Source: Actinobaculum suis
Lineage (GTDB): Bacteria > Actinomycetota > Actinomycetes > Actinomycetales > Actinomycetaceae
NCBI RefSeq assembly: GCF_900102025.1
Contig: NZ_FNAU01000002.1
Location: 62,001-126,000 of the forward strand
DNA length: 64,000 nucleotides
Direction of reading: 5' to 3'
The number at the start of each line of letters is the position of its first letter. Within the stretch, counting starts at the first letter, position 1. This document shows positions 36,205 through 43,772 of this stretch, piece after piece. The notes under the pieces are model-generated. The model was not told where the DNA came from, did not search any database, and worked only from the letters and a program-made list of their open reading frames with translations. The position numbers and the translations under genes were made by a program.

Positions 36205-38865
36205 GTGACGGAAATGACGCCGGGCGATCAGTCCGAAGTGTACAACCACGGCGAAATCATGGACGTGGATCTCCAACGCGAAATGGAGACCTCATACCTG
36301 GATTACGCGATGTCTGTGATCGTGGGGCGCGCCTTGCCAGACGTGCGAGACGGCATGAAACCCGTGCATCGGCGCGTTGTCTACGCCATGTACGACGGCG
36401 GTTACCGCCCGGATTCGAGTTTCTCCAAGTCCGCAAAAATCGTTGGCGATGTAATGGGGCATTACCACCCGCACGGTGACTCCGCCATTTACGACACCAT
36501 GGTTCGCCTCGCCCAACCGTGGGCAATGCGCTACCCGCTGGTAGCCGGCCAAGGTAACTTCGGAACGCCCGGGGATCTGGGTGCCGCTGCCCCGCGTTAC
36601 ACCGAAGCGCGCATGGCCCCGCTCGCCATGGAAATGGTGCGGGACATCAAAGAAGACACCGTCGATTTCATGCCGAACTACGACGGCTCCCTACAAGAAC
36701 CGGCAGTACTCCCCGCCCGCTTCCCGAACCTTCTAGTGAACGGATCGGAAGGGATCGCGGTAGGCATGGCCACCCGCATCCCGCCGCATAACCTGCGCGA
36801 AGTCAATGATGGCGTGCAGTGGTACCTCGCCCACCCGGAAGCGAGCCGGGAAGAACTACTGGGCGAACTCATGCTGCGGATCAAGGGCCCCGATTTCCCC
36901 ACCGGCGCACAAATTCTGGGCACCCGCGGAATCGAAGACACCTACCGTACCGGCCGCGGCTCGATCACCATGCGAGCAATCGTAGAAGTAGAAGAAATCA
37001 ACGGCCGCACCTGCCTGGTTATCTCCGACCTTCCCTACCAAGTCAACCCGGACCGCTTGCTCGACCGCATGGTCGAAGCAATTAAAGACGGCCGGATTAG
37101 CGGAGTTGCCGATATCCGCGATGAAACCTCCGGCCGTGCGGGCCAACGCATCGTCGTCGTCCTCAAACGCGACGCCGTAGCCAAGGTAGTGCTCAATAAT
37201 CTCTATAAGCACACCCAGCTCCAAACCAGCTTCCCGGCAAATATGCTCGCCCTGGTAGACGGCGTACCGCGCACGCTTTCCCTGGACGGCTTCGTGCGCC
37301 ACTGGGTAAACCACCAGATGGAAGTAATCCAGCGCCGCACCCAATACCGGCTCAATGAAGCCCTGAAACGGATGCATATCCTCGAGGGATATCTGAAGGC
37401 CCTGGATGCTCTAGACGAAGTTATCCAGCTGATTCGCCGTTCCGCAACCGTAGACATCGCACGCGCCGAACTCATGGCTTTCCTCGATATTGATGAAGCC
37501 CAAGCCAATGCGATCCTAGAAATGCAGTTGCGCCGCCTGGCCGCCCTGGAACGCCAAAAGATCACGGACGAATACAACGAAAAGAAGGCGCTCGTAGCCG
37601 ATTACCGCGATATTATCGCCAAGCCGGAACGCCAGCGCACAATCATTTCCGAAGAACTCCAAGAAATCGTTGATAAATACGGAGATGAGCGGCGTACCGC
37701 CATTCTTCCCTACGACGGCGATGTGTCCGTCGAAGATCTCATTCCGGAAGAAGACGTCGTCGTAACCATTACCCGCGGCGGCTATGCGAAACGGACCAAG
37801 GTAACCGAATACCGCTCCCAGCACCGCGGCGGCAAAGGCATCCGCGGCGCAAGCCTGCGCGAAGATGACGTAGTCGAACACTTCGGCGTAGGATCCACAC
37901 ACGATTGGCATTTGTTCTTCACAAACTTTGGGCGCGTGTACCGGATCAAGGGATACGAAATTCCGGAAGGTAGCCGGGACGCGAAAGGCCAACACGTGGC
38001 CAACCTGGTGGCCTTCGAACCCGAAGAACAAATCGCAGCCGTACGTTCCATCCCGAACTACGAAATCGCTGACTACTTGGTGATTGCCACGAAATCCGGG
38101 TTAGTGAAGAAAACTCGGCTCACCGATTACGATTCTCCGCGCTCTTCCGGCCTCATCGCGATCAAACTGCGCGAACTAGAAGCAGGCGTAACAGACGAAG
38201 TAGTAGCGGTGACCTTCGCGAACGACGGCGATGATCTCTTCCTCGTTTCCAAGCAAGGCATGTGCTTGCGGTTCACCGTCACGCCGGAAAGCTTGCGCCC
38301 AATGGGCCGGGCCACCAGCGGCGTGATGGGAATGCGTTTCCGGGAAGGTGACTACCTGCTTTCCATGGATACCGTGCGGCCCGAATCGGACGTGTTCACC
38401 GTAACCACCGGCGGATTTGCCAAACGTACCCAGATTGAGGAATACCGGGTGCAAGGCCGCGGCGGGCTTGGAATTAAGGTAGCGAACCTGCCAGAAAACC
38501 GTGGCGATCTGGTAGACGCCCTCGTCACCCAAGGTGATGAAGAAGTGCTCGTGATCATGGCCTCCGGCAAGGTAATGCGTACCACCGTGGGTGAGGTTTC
38601 CATCACCGGCCGCAACACCCAAGGTGTCACTTTCGTCCGCCCCGATGAAGGCGATGAAATCATTGCAATAGCCCGCAATATCGAAGACGAAATGGAAGAA
38701 GACGAAGAAGCCGAGGCAGCTGAAGAAGCGGCGGTTGCGACCGAAGAAACAGCGGTTGTGACCGAAGAACCGGAGGCAACAGCCGAAGAAGCAGCTGCTG
38801 GCGAAGGCACAGATGAAGGCACAGGTGAAGGCGCAGGTGAAGCTGGTGAAAGTCGCGATGAATAA
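36205..38865 (+). CDS. gyrA: DNA gyrase subunit A
   Basis: GyrA is the DNA breakage-reunion subunit of gyrase. The N-terminal region shows [20 protein letters not shown] and the quinolone-resistance region [18 protein letters not shown], with the drug-relevant Ser and Asp both in the sensitive state. The catalytic tyrosine is in [12 protein letters not shown]. The GyrA box region follows as [10 protein letters not shown] in the C-terminal beta-pinwheel domain. The last ~60 residues form an acidic Glu/Ala/Thr/Gly tail. The protein is 886 residues. The GTG start lies 78 bp after gyrB, with GAGAAGG upstream. Confidence 0.98.
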   Translation: MTEMTPGDQSEVYNHGEIMDVDLQREMETSYLDYAMSVIVGRALPDVRDGMKPVHRRVVYAMYDGGYRPDSSFSKSAKIVGDVMGHYHPHGDSAIYDTMVRLAQPWAMRYPLVAGQGNFGTPGDLGAAAPRYTEARMAPLAMEMVRDIKEDTVDFMPNYDGSLQEPAVLPARFPNLLVNGSEGIAVGMATRIPPHNLREVNDGVQWYLAHPEASREELLGELMLRIKGPDFPTGAQILGTRGIEDTYRTGRGSITMRAIVEVEEINGRTCLVISDLPYQVNPDRLLDRMVEAIKDGRISGVADIRDETSGRAGQRIVVVLKRDAVAKVVLNNLYKHTQLQTSFPANMLALVDGVPRTLSLDGFVRHWVNHQMEVIQRRTQYRLNEALKRMHILEGYLKALDALDEVIQLIRRSATVDIARAELMAFLDIDEAQANAILEMQLRRLAALERQKITDEYNEKKALVADYRDIIAKPERQRTIISEELQEIVDKYGDERRTAILPYDGDVSVEDLIPEEDVVVTITRGGYAKRTKVTEYRSQHRGGKGIRGASLREDDVVEHFGVGSTHDWHLFFTNFGRVYRIKGYEIPEGSRDAKGQHVANLVAFEPEEQIAAVRSIPNYEIADYLVIATKSGLVKKTRLTDYDSPRSSGLIAIKLRELEAGVTDEVVAVTFANDGDDLFLVSKQGMCLRFTVTPESLRPMGRATSGVMGMRFREGDYLLSMDTVRPESDVFTVTTGGFAKRTQIEEYRVQGRGGLGIKVANLPENRGDLVDALVTQGDEEVLVIMASGKVMRTTVGEVSITGRNTQGVTFVRPDEGDEIIAIARNIEDEMEEDEEAEAAEEAAVATEETAVVTEEPEATAEEAAAGEGTDEGTGEGAGEAGESRDE

Positions 38866-39050
38866 AAGTAGCGGCGCTGCAGGCGAAGCTGAAAATGATA
38901 TAGCTAACAATGATGGTATTACGGGCGTCTAAAACTAATTTCGCGGGCGCCGCGCGGGACATCCGGGGCTTTTGCGCGGTACTCTCTATTGACGGGATAC
39001 TTTTCAGATAAGGAGAAGGCCGAACAGGTATCGGCCAAGCGGGGAGAACT

Positions 39051-39680
39051 ATGAGCGAACATACTCGTCAAGGAAAAACGCCACCGCCGTCTGTGCCGCC
39101 GCAGCGCGGGAACGGGAAAACCGCAGCCGCTCCGGCACGGGTATCCGTGACCGCGCGCACCCCGGTAGCAGACCAAAACACGCCGGCCACTCCAGGTGCC
39201 TTGCCAGCCGGCGCGCGCCAACACGGGGCCGGCGGGCAAGGGCAAGCACGCCCCGCCGGGCGGGGACGCGGCAACGGGCGAGGCCGCAACCAGCCAGATG
39301 CCCGGCCCGCGCAAACCGTAGGAATCCGGCGCATTCGGATGACGATCTCAAAAATTGAGCCGCTTTCCGCGATGAAACTCGGATTCCTCCTGTCATTTGC
39401 CTTCGGTATCGTTCTCATTATTGCGATGGCCTTGGTGTGGCTGGTACTTGACGGTATGCACGTGTGGTCTTCCCTCAACGATTTCCTGCTTACCCTAAAC
39501 TCGAAAGAACTCTTGCAGTTCGCCCAATACCTCGAGTTTGGCAGGTGGATGAGCTTCGCCGTGATCATCGCCATTATTGATATTGCGCTCCTCACGGCCC
39601 TTTCAGCCATAGGCGCGCTCATCTACAACCTGTGCGCGGCACTCGTTGGCGGGCTACGGCTCACCGTTACCGACGAATAA
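39051..39680 (+). CDS. DUF3566 transmembrane protein
   Basis: This membrane protein of 209 residues belongs to the DUF3566 family that follows gyrA in most actinobacteria. The first ~95 residues are Ala/Gly/Arg/Pro-rich and cytosolic. The domain begins RRIRMTISKIEPLSAMKLGF and has two membrane segments (about 105-130, and about 165-190 with MSFAVIIAIIDIALLTALSA). The C-terminus LYNLCAALVGGLRLTVTDE is also typical of the family. Function is unknown. The ATG follows GGGGAGAACT. Confidence 0.9.
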   Translation: MSEHTRQGKTPPPSVPPQRGNGKTAAAPARVSVTARTPVADQNTPATPGALPAGARQHGAGGQGQARPAGRGRGNGRGRNQPDARPAQTVGIRRIRMTISKIEPLSAMKLGFLLSFAFGIVLIIAMALVWLVLDGMHVWSSLNDFLLTLNSKELLQFAQYLEFGRWMSFAVIIAIIDIALLTALSAIGALIYNLCAALVGGLRLTVTDE

Positions 39681-39799
39681 AACCGCGCCAAACCCCGCAT
39701 AAACAACAAAGCACCCGCTAATACACCGCGGACGTGTGCTTACCTAGGCACACATCAGCACGGTAGTAGAAATGTTACGGAACGCACGATGCGCGAAGT

Positions 39800-39827
39800 T
39801 TGGTTTCTGCTCATCCTGATGTAAACT
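39800..39827 (+). promoter_or_regulatory. Predicted promoter of the tRNA-Ile/tRNA-Ala unit
   Basis: A -35-like TTGGTT (39800-39805) and a -10-like TAAACT (39822-39827) are separated by 16 bp, and the tRNA-Ile starts 22 bp further on. A small hairpin, GTGTGC with GCACAC, lies upstream near 39735-39752 and may end the DUF3566 transcript. Confidence 0.4.
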
Positions 39828-39848
39828 AATCCAGTCCGCAAAGGTGTA

Positions 39849-39924
<76 letters not shown>

Positions 39925-39941
39925 GAAAGCGAGGAGGGGAA

Positions 39942-40058
39942 ATGAAACGTTTTCTCCTCTTTTCTTTTGTGCTAATTGGCGGATATGTAGCCGCGGTGGA
40001 ATTACAAAAACACCTGCAGGTTTACGCACACTGGCAAAAGATCCCAGATCCAAGCTAG
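39942..40058 (+). CDS. Small DLW-39-like protein
   Basis: This 38-residue ORF starts at an ATG directly behind a strong GAGGAGGGG and lies between tRNA-Ile and tRNA-Ala. A hydrophobic N-terminus (MKRFLLFSFVLIGGYVAAV) is followed by a polar tail ending YAHWQKIPDPS. The size, the hydrophobic start, the place near gyrA and DUF3566, and the tryptophan followed by a DP tail match the actinobacterial DLW-39 family (about 39 residues with a conserved Asp-Leu-Trp). Here the DLW triplet itself reads AHW. The family function is unknown; it is probably membrane-associated. Confidence 0.7.
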   Translation: MKRFLLFSFVLIGGYVAAVELQKHLQVYAHWQKIPDPS

Positions 40059-40084
40059 GATGCAACAGACACATAACTTCATAC

Positions 40085-40160
40085 GGGGCTGTGGCGCAGC
40101 TGGTAGCGCATCTGCTTTGCAAGCAGAGGGTCAGGGGTTCGAGTCCCCTCAGCTCCACCA
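40085..40160 (+). tRNA. tRNA-Ala (anticodon TGC)
   Basis: The 76-nt gene includes an encoded CCA end. The acceptor arms are GGGGCTG/CAGCTCC, the anticodon loop is TTTGCAA with TGC, and the T-arm is AGGGGTTCGAGTCCCCT. The tRNA-Ile gene to its left lacks CCA. Confidence 0.97.
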
Positions 40161-40164
40161 CCAG

Positions 40165-40198
40165 GACGCTCATTTTGATACAAAATGGGCGTCTTTTT
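40165..40198 (+). terminator. Terminator after tRNA-Ala
   Basis: A 13-bp stem (GACGCTCATTTTG with CAAAATGGGCGTC, one G-T pair) with a 3-nt loop is followed by TTTTT. This is a strong intrinsic terminator. Confidence 0.92.
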
Positions 40199-40270
40199 GG
40201 TTTTCTCTCTTGTGAAGCGGCTAGCTGGTGAATACGATGTATTCAAGTGGAGGGGTTAGGGAGGAACGTT

Positions 40271-40483
40271 ATGGCCACGATGACTGTTCGAATGAACGAG
40301 GAGGATGCGGAACTAGTGCGCAGGTTCGCACAGTTCGAGGGCGTCACGATTTCCGACTTTGCTCGTAATGCGATCTTGGAGAAAATTGAGGACGTCTACG
40401 ATCTTCAAGAGTTACGTGAGGCAATTGCTCAAGATTCTGGTGAACGATTCAGCATTGACGACGTCGTGTCTGAGCTTTCATGA
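40271..40483 (+). CDS. RelB/DUF6290-family antitoxin
   Basis: This 70-residue protein begins MATMTVRMNEEDAELVRRFA, a ribbon-helix-helix type start used for operator binding and dimerisation. Its C-terminal part is acidic and helical (EDVYDLQELREAIAQ), as in antitoxin segments that wrap a RelE toxin. The ATG at 40271 has AGGGAGG upstream. It overlaps the toxin gene by ATGA, giving coupled translation. Autoregulation of the pair is expected from the family. It lies just after the tRNA-Ala terminator, a common place for acquired modules. Confidence 0.88.
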   Translation: MATMTVRMNEEDAELVRRFAQFEGVTISDFARNAILEKIEDVYDLQELREAIAQDSGERFSIDDVVSELS

Positions 40484-40767
40484 CGGATTCGCGGAGCGTT
40501 GCGTGGCGTGTTGAGCTTACTGCGCGTGCCCGCAAACAATTGAAGAAGATGGATCGGTTCGATGCGAGGATTCTTGCAACCTGGATTAAGAACAACCTCG
40601 ATGGATGCGCTGATCCGCGTGCCTTCGGCAAAGGGTTGACCGCTAATCGCTCGGGAGAGTGGCGTTACCGCGTTGGCTCGTATCGAATCCTTGCACTCAT
40701 CCACGACGACATCATCACGATTGAAGTCTTCTCAATAGGTCGAAGAGACACGATCTACAACCGTTAA
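40480..40767 (+). CDS. RelE/ParE family toxin
   Basis: This 95-residue basic protein of the RelE/ParE superfamily is probably an mRNA interferase acting on ribosomes, though ParE-like gyrase poisoning is the alternative. The fold signature is visible as WRVELTARARKQLKKMD, then GEWRYRVGSYRILALIHDDI and IEVFSIGRRDTIYNR. The paired Arg residues in RYRVGSYRI and the terminal R-x-x-Y-N match active RelE proteins. The gene overlaps the antitoxin by 4 bp and appears intact. Confidence 0.9.
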   Translation: MTDSRSVAWRVELTARARKQLKKMDRFDARILATWIKNNLDGCADPRAFGKGLTANRSGEWRYRVGSYRILALIHDDIITIEVFSIGRRDTIYNR

Positions 40768-40807
40768 ACAACCTCTCAATCAGGGAAGGTTGGGTGCTAA
40801 CGCAGGT

Positions 40808-41047
40808 CTAGCGATCAAGGCGCAGCAGCGTGGTTTTGCCGGAACCATTAGGTCCCACAAGTACCGCGCGCACACTGTCGCCAACGCTGAACGAAACGTC
40901 ATCTAAGAGTGGCTGAACGAAACGCCATCTAAGAGTGGTTGGGCGGAAAATGAAAAGGAAAGATTGGTTACCTCGAGAGTGGGCATAGCGATCTCCAAAG
41001 CCGTCGAAACATCCGGTTGCTTCTCGGTAAAGCCGAGTGGAGATCAC
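40808..41047 (-). pseudogene. ABC transporter ATPase remnant
   Basis: Only one fragment of an ABC ATPase is left: LLDDVSFSVGDSVRAVLVGP, then NGSGKTTLLRLDR and a stop. It contains a complete Walker A motif but no signature motif or Walker B. The wording resembles the start of an ABC-F type ATPase. A tandem 26-bp duplication (40887-40912 and 40913-40938) falls in this fragment just before the LLDD segment. No ribosome binding site or start suits the fragment, so it is a decayed gene. Confidence 0.75.
40887..40938. repeat. 26-bp tandem duplication
   Basis: Two adjacent 26-bp copies start CTGAACGAAACG and end CATCTAAGAGTGG. They differ at one base (T/C at unit position 13). It is a recent slippage-type duplication within the ABC remnant. 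Confidence 0.9.
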
Positions 41048-41424
41048 AGCACCATCGGAATTAACACACTCCCAGAAATTGGAACGAACGCTATTCGGTA
41101 ACTAGCCTCTAGCATACCGAATACGCTGCTGGGCGTCACTCGGAAGCCACTCAGGGCTCCTGTCAGGATGACATACACCCACCTAGCCGCCCGATGCACC
41201 TGGGATTAGCCTTGTTTTGTTACCGCTGGATTAATCAGGTTCTGAGCGAACACGCAATAAATCTTGCCGAATATCCACCATTTCTTTAGGTGTGAACCGG
41301 GCATACCGATGCGCGTGCAGCGCCGGCAAAAAGCTGAAAAACCGGGAAAATCATACCCGGCAGTGCTTATACAACGTACGATAGGTATCACACGTAAATA
41401 GGTGATTCTTGGAGGCATACATAT
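41048..41424. other. Spacer upstream of luxS
   Basis: This spacer has no supported gene. It is AT-richer than the flanking genes on its right side and carries the luxS ribosome binding site TTGGAGG. A terminator-like or riboswitch-like structure was looked for and not found. Confidence 0.35.
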
Positions 41425-41889
41425 ATGACGAAAATGAATGTGGAGTCTTTTAACCTCGACCACACGAAGGTGGTAGCTCCCTATATTCGGGTAGCTGATG
41501 TGAAGACTTTACCCGCGGGAGATCAGCTAACGAAGTACGACGTTAGGTTCTGCCAGCCCAATAAAGAACATTTGACAATGCCGGTAATTCACTCCATCGA
41601 GCATTCCTTCGCCGAATATTCACGCAACCATTCGCCGCACGTTATTGACTTTTCGCCCATGGGCTGCCAGACGGGTTTCTACCTCCTCATGGCCGAAGCT
41701 CCGAATGTGCCGGCCATTTGCGAACTGGTAGAAACCACTTTCCGCGACATTATGGCCGCCACCGAAGTTCCGGCTGCCAATGAAATCCAATGCGGATGGG
41801 CCGCAAGCCACAATTTACAAGCCGCGCAGGAAGCTATTGCCGGCATGTTGGCACAGCGCGATAGCTGGGAAAAGGTGGAAGCTGCATGA
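41425..41889 (+). CDS. luxS: S-ribosylhomocysteine lyase LuxS
   Basis: LuxS cleaves S-ribosylhomocysteine into homocysteine and DPD, the precursor of autoinducer-2. It is a cytosolic metalloenzyme. The metal-binding HSIEH is present in [18 protein letters not shown], the catalytic cysteine region is [14 protein letters not shown], and the third metal ligand is the cysteine in [10 protein letters not shown]. The 154-residue length is normal. The ATG follows GGAGG. It overlaps the next gene by ATGA; that gene encodes the nucleosidase making its substrate. Confidence 0.97.
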   Translation: MTKMNVESFNLDHTKVVAPYIRVADVKTLPAGDQLTKYDVRFCQPNKEHLTMPVIHSIEHSFAEYSRNHSPHVIDFSPMGCQTGFYLLMAEAPNVPAICELVETTFRDIMAATEVPAANEIQCGWAASHNLQAAQEAIAGMLAQRDSWEKVEAA

Positions 41890-43589
41890 GTCAATCCCCG
41901 GAAATGCCGCCGCTTCCCGAACCGAAAAGAATCGAGCCCGGCCCGCCTTCTGCGCTCGGCCTGATTATTGCCGCCCAGCGGGAAGAAATCGCACCGGTTA
42001 TCGCCGCCTTCGCCAAACCAGAGGAAGTACAAGCCTTCCCCACGCCCTTCGGTCAGGCCTGGGTTTTCCCCGGCCCCAAAATCCCGATTATCGCTGCCCA
42101 AACCGGTATCGGTCTGGTAGCAACCGCCACGTTCCTTGGCTGGGCGGCCGAAATCTTGCGTCCACTTTTCGTTATTTCCGCGGGTACTGCAGGTGGTTTG
42201 GGGGCCAGTATTAACATCGGCGACGTCGTTATCGGCACCACGTACGCCTACACGCGCGCCGACGCCACCGCTTTCGGTTACCAAATCGGGCAGGTACCGG
42301 GCCAACCGGCTACTTTCCCGGCAGATTCAGACCTGCTCGACGCCGCACCGGAAGGTACCTTGCGCGGCCAGATTCTTTCTTCGGATGCTTTCGTGACGGC
42401 GAAAAATGTGGGGGAGACACGCGAACTGTTCCCGGAAGCTTTGCTCACGGATATGGAATCGGCGGCCGCGGCGCAAAGCTGTGCCATGGCACAGATTCCG
42501 TTCGCTGCTATCCGCTGTGCTTCCGACTTGGCCGGGCCTTCCGCCGAACAGGTGTATCACATGGAACTGGACCGGGCAGCTGAACTTTCCGCTGCTTGTG
42601 TGGCATCCACGGTCCGTACTTTGCTGGATAAATTCGAGGAAACGGGAAAACTGGATGCCTGCCTAAGCCTCGCCTCGAAACGGCCGCGGGCGGAAGCAGG
42701 TAGTTTGGCGAAGGACGGCGGCACGGGGAGCACGGCGGGCAGTCGTACCAGTGGGGAAACTAGCCACGCCCGGGCCCACGCGCCGCGCTTCTCTCTGGAC
42801 GCTTTGCAAGCCGGGCTGCTCTATATGTTCGGGAAAATCAACGATATTACGCCGGAACTGAGTGAGGCCACGCCGGCAGACCATGCAGCTTTGGCGGAAG
42901 AACCCCTAGACCAAGAAGAAGTTTTGGGGATCATTGGCGGGGTGCGTGCGGCTTTGCGGGAAGATCCAAGTCTGACGATAACGGCCCGGCAATACGATGA
43001 AGAACGGGCGGCGCTCGCCCAGGCGGCATCGGTTTCCGGGCGCGGCAAACTCGTGTGGCCGCCAACTTCGCAGACGGTCACAAAACGTTTCGGCGGGTAT
43101 TGGAATGACGCGCTTTCGGCGGCCGGTTTCGCGGTAAAACGCGGCCGGGAACGCGGATCCTTGAAGTTTACTGACGCCGATTACGATGAGGCGCTCGAAC
43201 GGTTCATCGAATGGGTGCAGGCCGAAGGTCGCCGCGTGAGTTTCAAAAACTACACGCTCTGGCTACAAGAAACCGGCCTGCGAGGCATCTATCCTTCGGG
43301 CGCGGCAGTACGACAGCATTACGGTTCTTGGTCGGCGGCCCTGCACGGCCGCGGGGAAGCGGTTGCGGATAGCCCCGCCACCAAGCCCGCAGAGTCCGCC
43401 GAGTCCGCCGGGCACGCTGAGTCCGCCGGGCACGCTGAGTCCGCCGGGCACGCTGAGTCCGCCGGGCACGCTGAGTCCGCCGGGCACGCCGGGCCCACCG
43501 AGTCCGCCGGGTCCGCCGAGTCCGCCGGGCACGCCGGGCCCACCGAGTCCACCGGGCCAACAGAGCCCGCCGGCCTCGCAGAAAACTAA
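41886..43589 (+). CDS. MTA/SAH nucleosidase fused to homing-endonuclease-associated repeats
   Basis: Residues ~15-245 form a 5'-methylthioadenosine/S-adenosylhomocysteine nucleosidase: [40 protein letters not shown], the ligand-binding Met-Glu in [11 protein letters not shown] (about 190) and the catalytic Asp in RCASDLAG (about 214). After a Ser/Gly linker, two segments (about 357-412 and 427-485) match the homing endonuclease associated repeat pattern ([17 protein letters not shown] and [13 protein letters not shown]), a DNA-binding-type module. The last ~70 residues are ESAGHA-type repeats from an 18-bp tandem repeat. The typical nucleosidase is ~230 residues; this one is 567. It is coupled to luxS and supplies its substrate. 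Confidence 0.85.
   Translation: MSQSPEMPPLPEPKRIEPGPPSALGLIIAAQREEIAPVIAAFAKPEEVQAFPTPFGQAWVFPGPKIPIIAAQTGIGLVATATFLGWAAEILRPLFVISAGTAGGLGASINIGDVVIGTTYAYTRADATAFGYQIGQVPGQPATFPADSDLLDAAPEGTLRGQILSSDAFVTAKNVGETRELFPEALLTDMESAAAAQSCAMAQIPFAAIRCASDLAGPSAEQVYHMELDRAAELSAACVASTVRTLLDKFEETGKLDACLSLASKRPRAEAGSLAKDGGTGSTAGSRTSGETSHARAHAPRFSLDALQAGLLYMFGKINDITPELSEATPADHAALAEEPLDQEEVLGIIGGVRAALREDPSLTITARQYDEERAALAQAASVSGRGKLVWPPTSQTVTKRFGGYWNDALSAAGFAVKRGRERGSLKFTDADYDEALERFIEWVQAEGRRVSFKNYTLWLQETGLRGIYPSGAAVRQHYGSWSAALHGRGEAVADSPATKPAESAESAGHAESAGHAESAGHAESAGHAESAGHAGPTESAGSAESAGHAGPTESTGPTEPAGLAEN
43401..43490. repeat. 18-bp tandem repeat, five copies
   Basis: Five contiguous copies of GAGTCCGCCGGGCACGCT start at 43401, and only the last base of the fifth differs. 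Shorter related units continue to about 43560. They encode the ESAGHA tail of the nucleosidase fusion. Confidence 0.92.
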
Positions 43590-43593
43590 AAAC

Positions 43594-43652
43594 GCGGCTC
43601 CGGCCGGCAACAAATCCAGTCAGATCTGGTGCCAGCCGGAGCCGCCCTTTTT
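43594..43652 (+). terminator. Terminator after the luxS-nucleosidase operon
   Basis: The arms GCGGCTCCGGC (43594-43604) and GCCGGAGCCGC (43635-43645) form an 11-bp perfect stem with a structured loop, followed by CCTTTTT. It is a good intrinsic terminator for the plus-strand operon. Confidence 0.9.
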
Positions 43653-43690
43653 GCGCAAAACACGTACTATCTCACGGATTACTCGCGTGT

Positions 43691-43750
43691 TTTACGTTTC
43701 TGCAGTTTATGTTCCTGCAGTTTATGTTCTTGCGGTTTACGTTCCCGCGT
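43691..43750. repeat. 15-bp tandem repeat, four copies
   Basis: Four units of TTTAYGTTCCTGCAG type start at 43691, 43706, 43721 and 43736. They fall in the short spacer between two converging genes, just after the oligopeptidase stop codon. Confidence 0.8.
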
Positions 43751-43772
43751 TTCCGCGTTTTATTCCTGTGCT

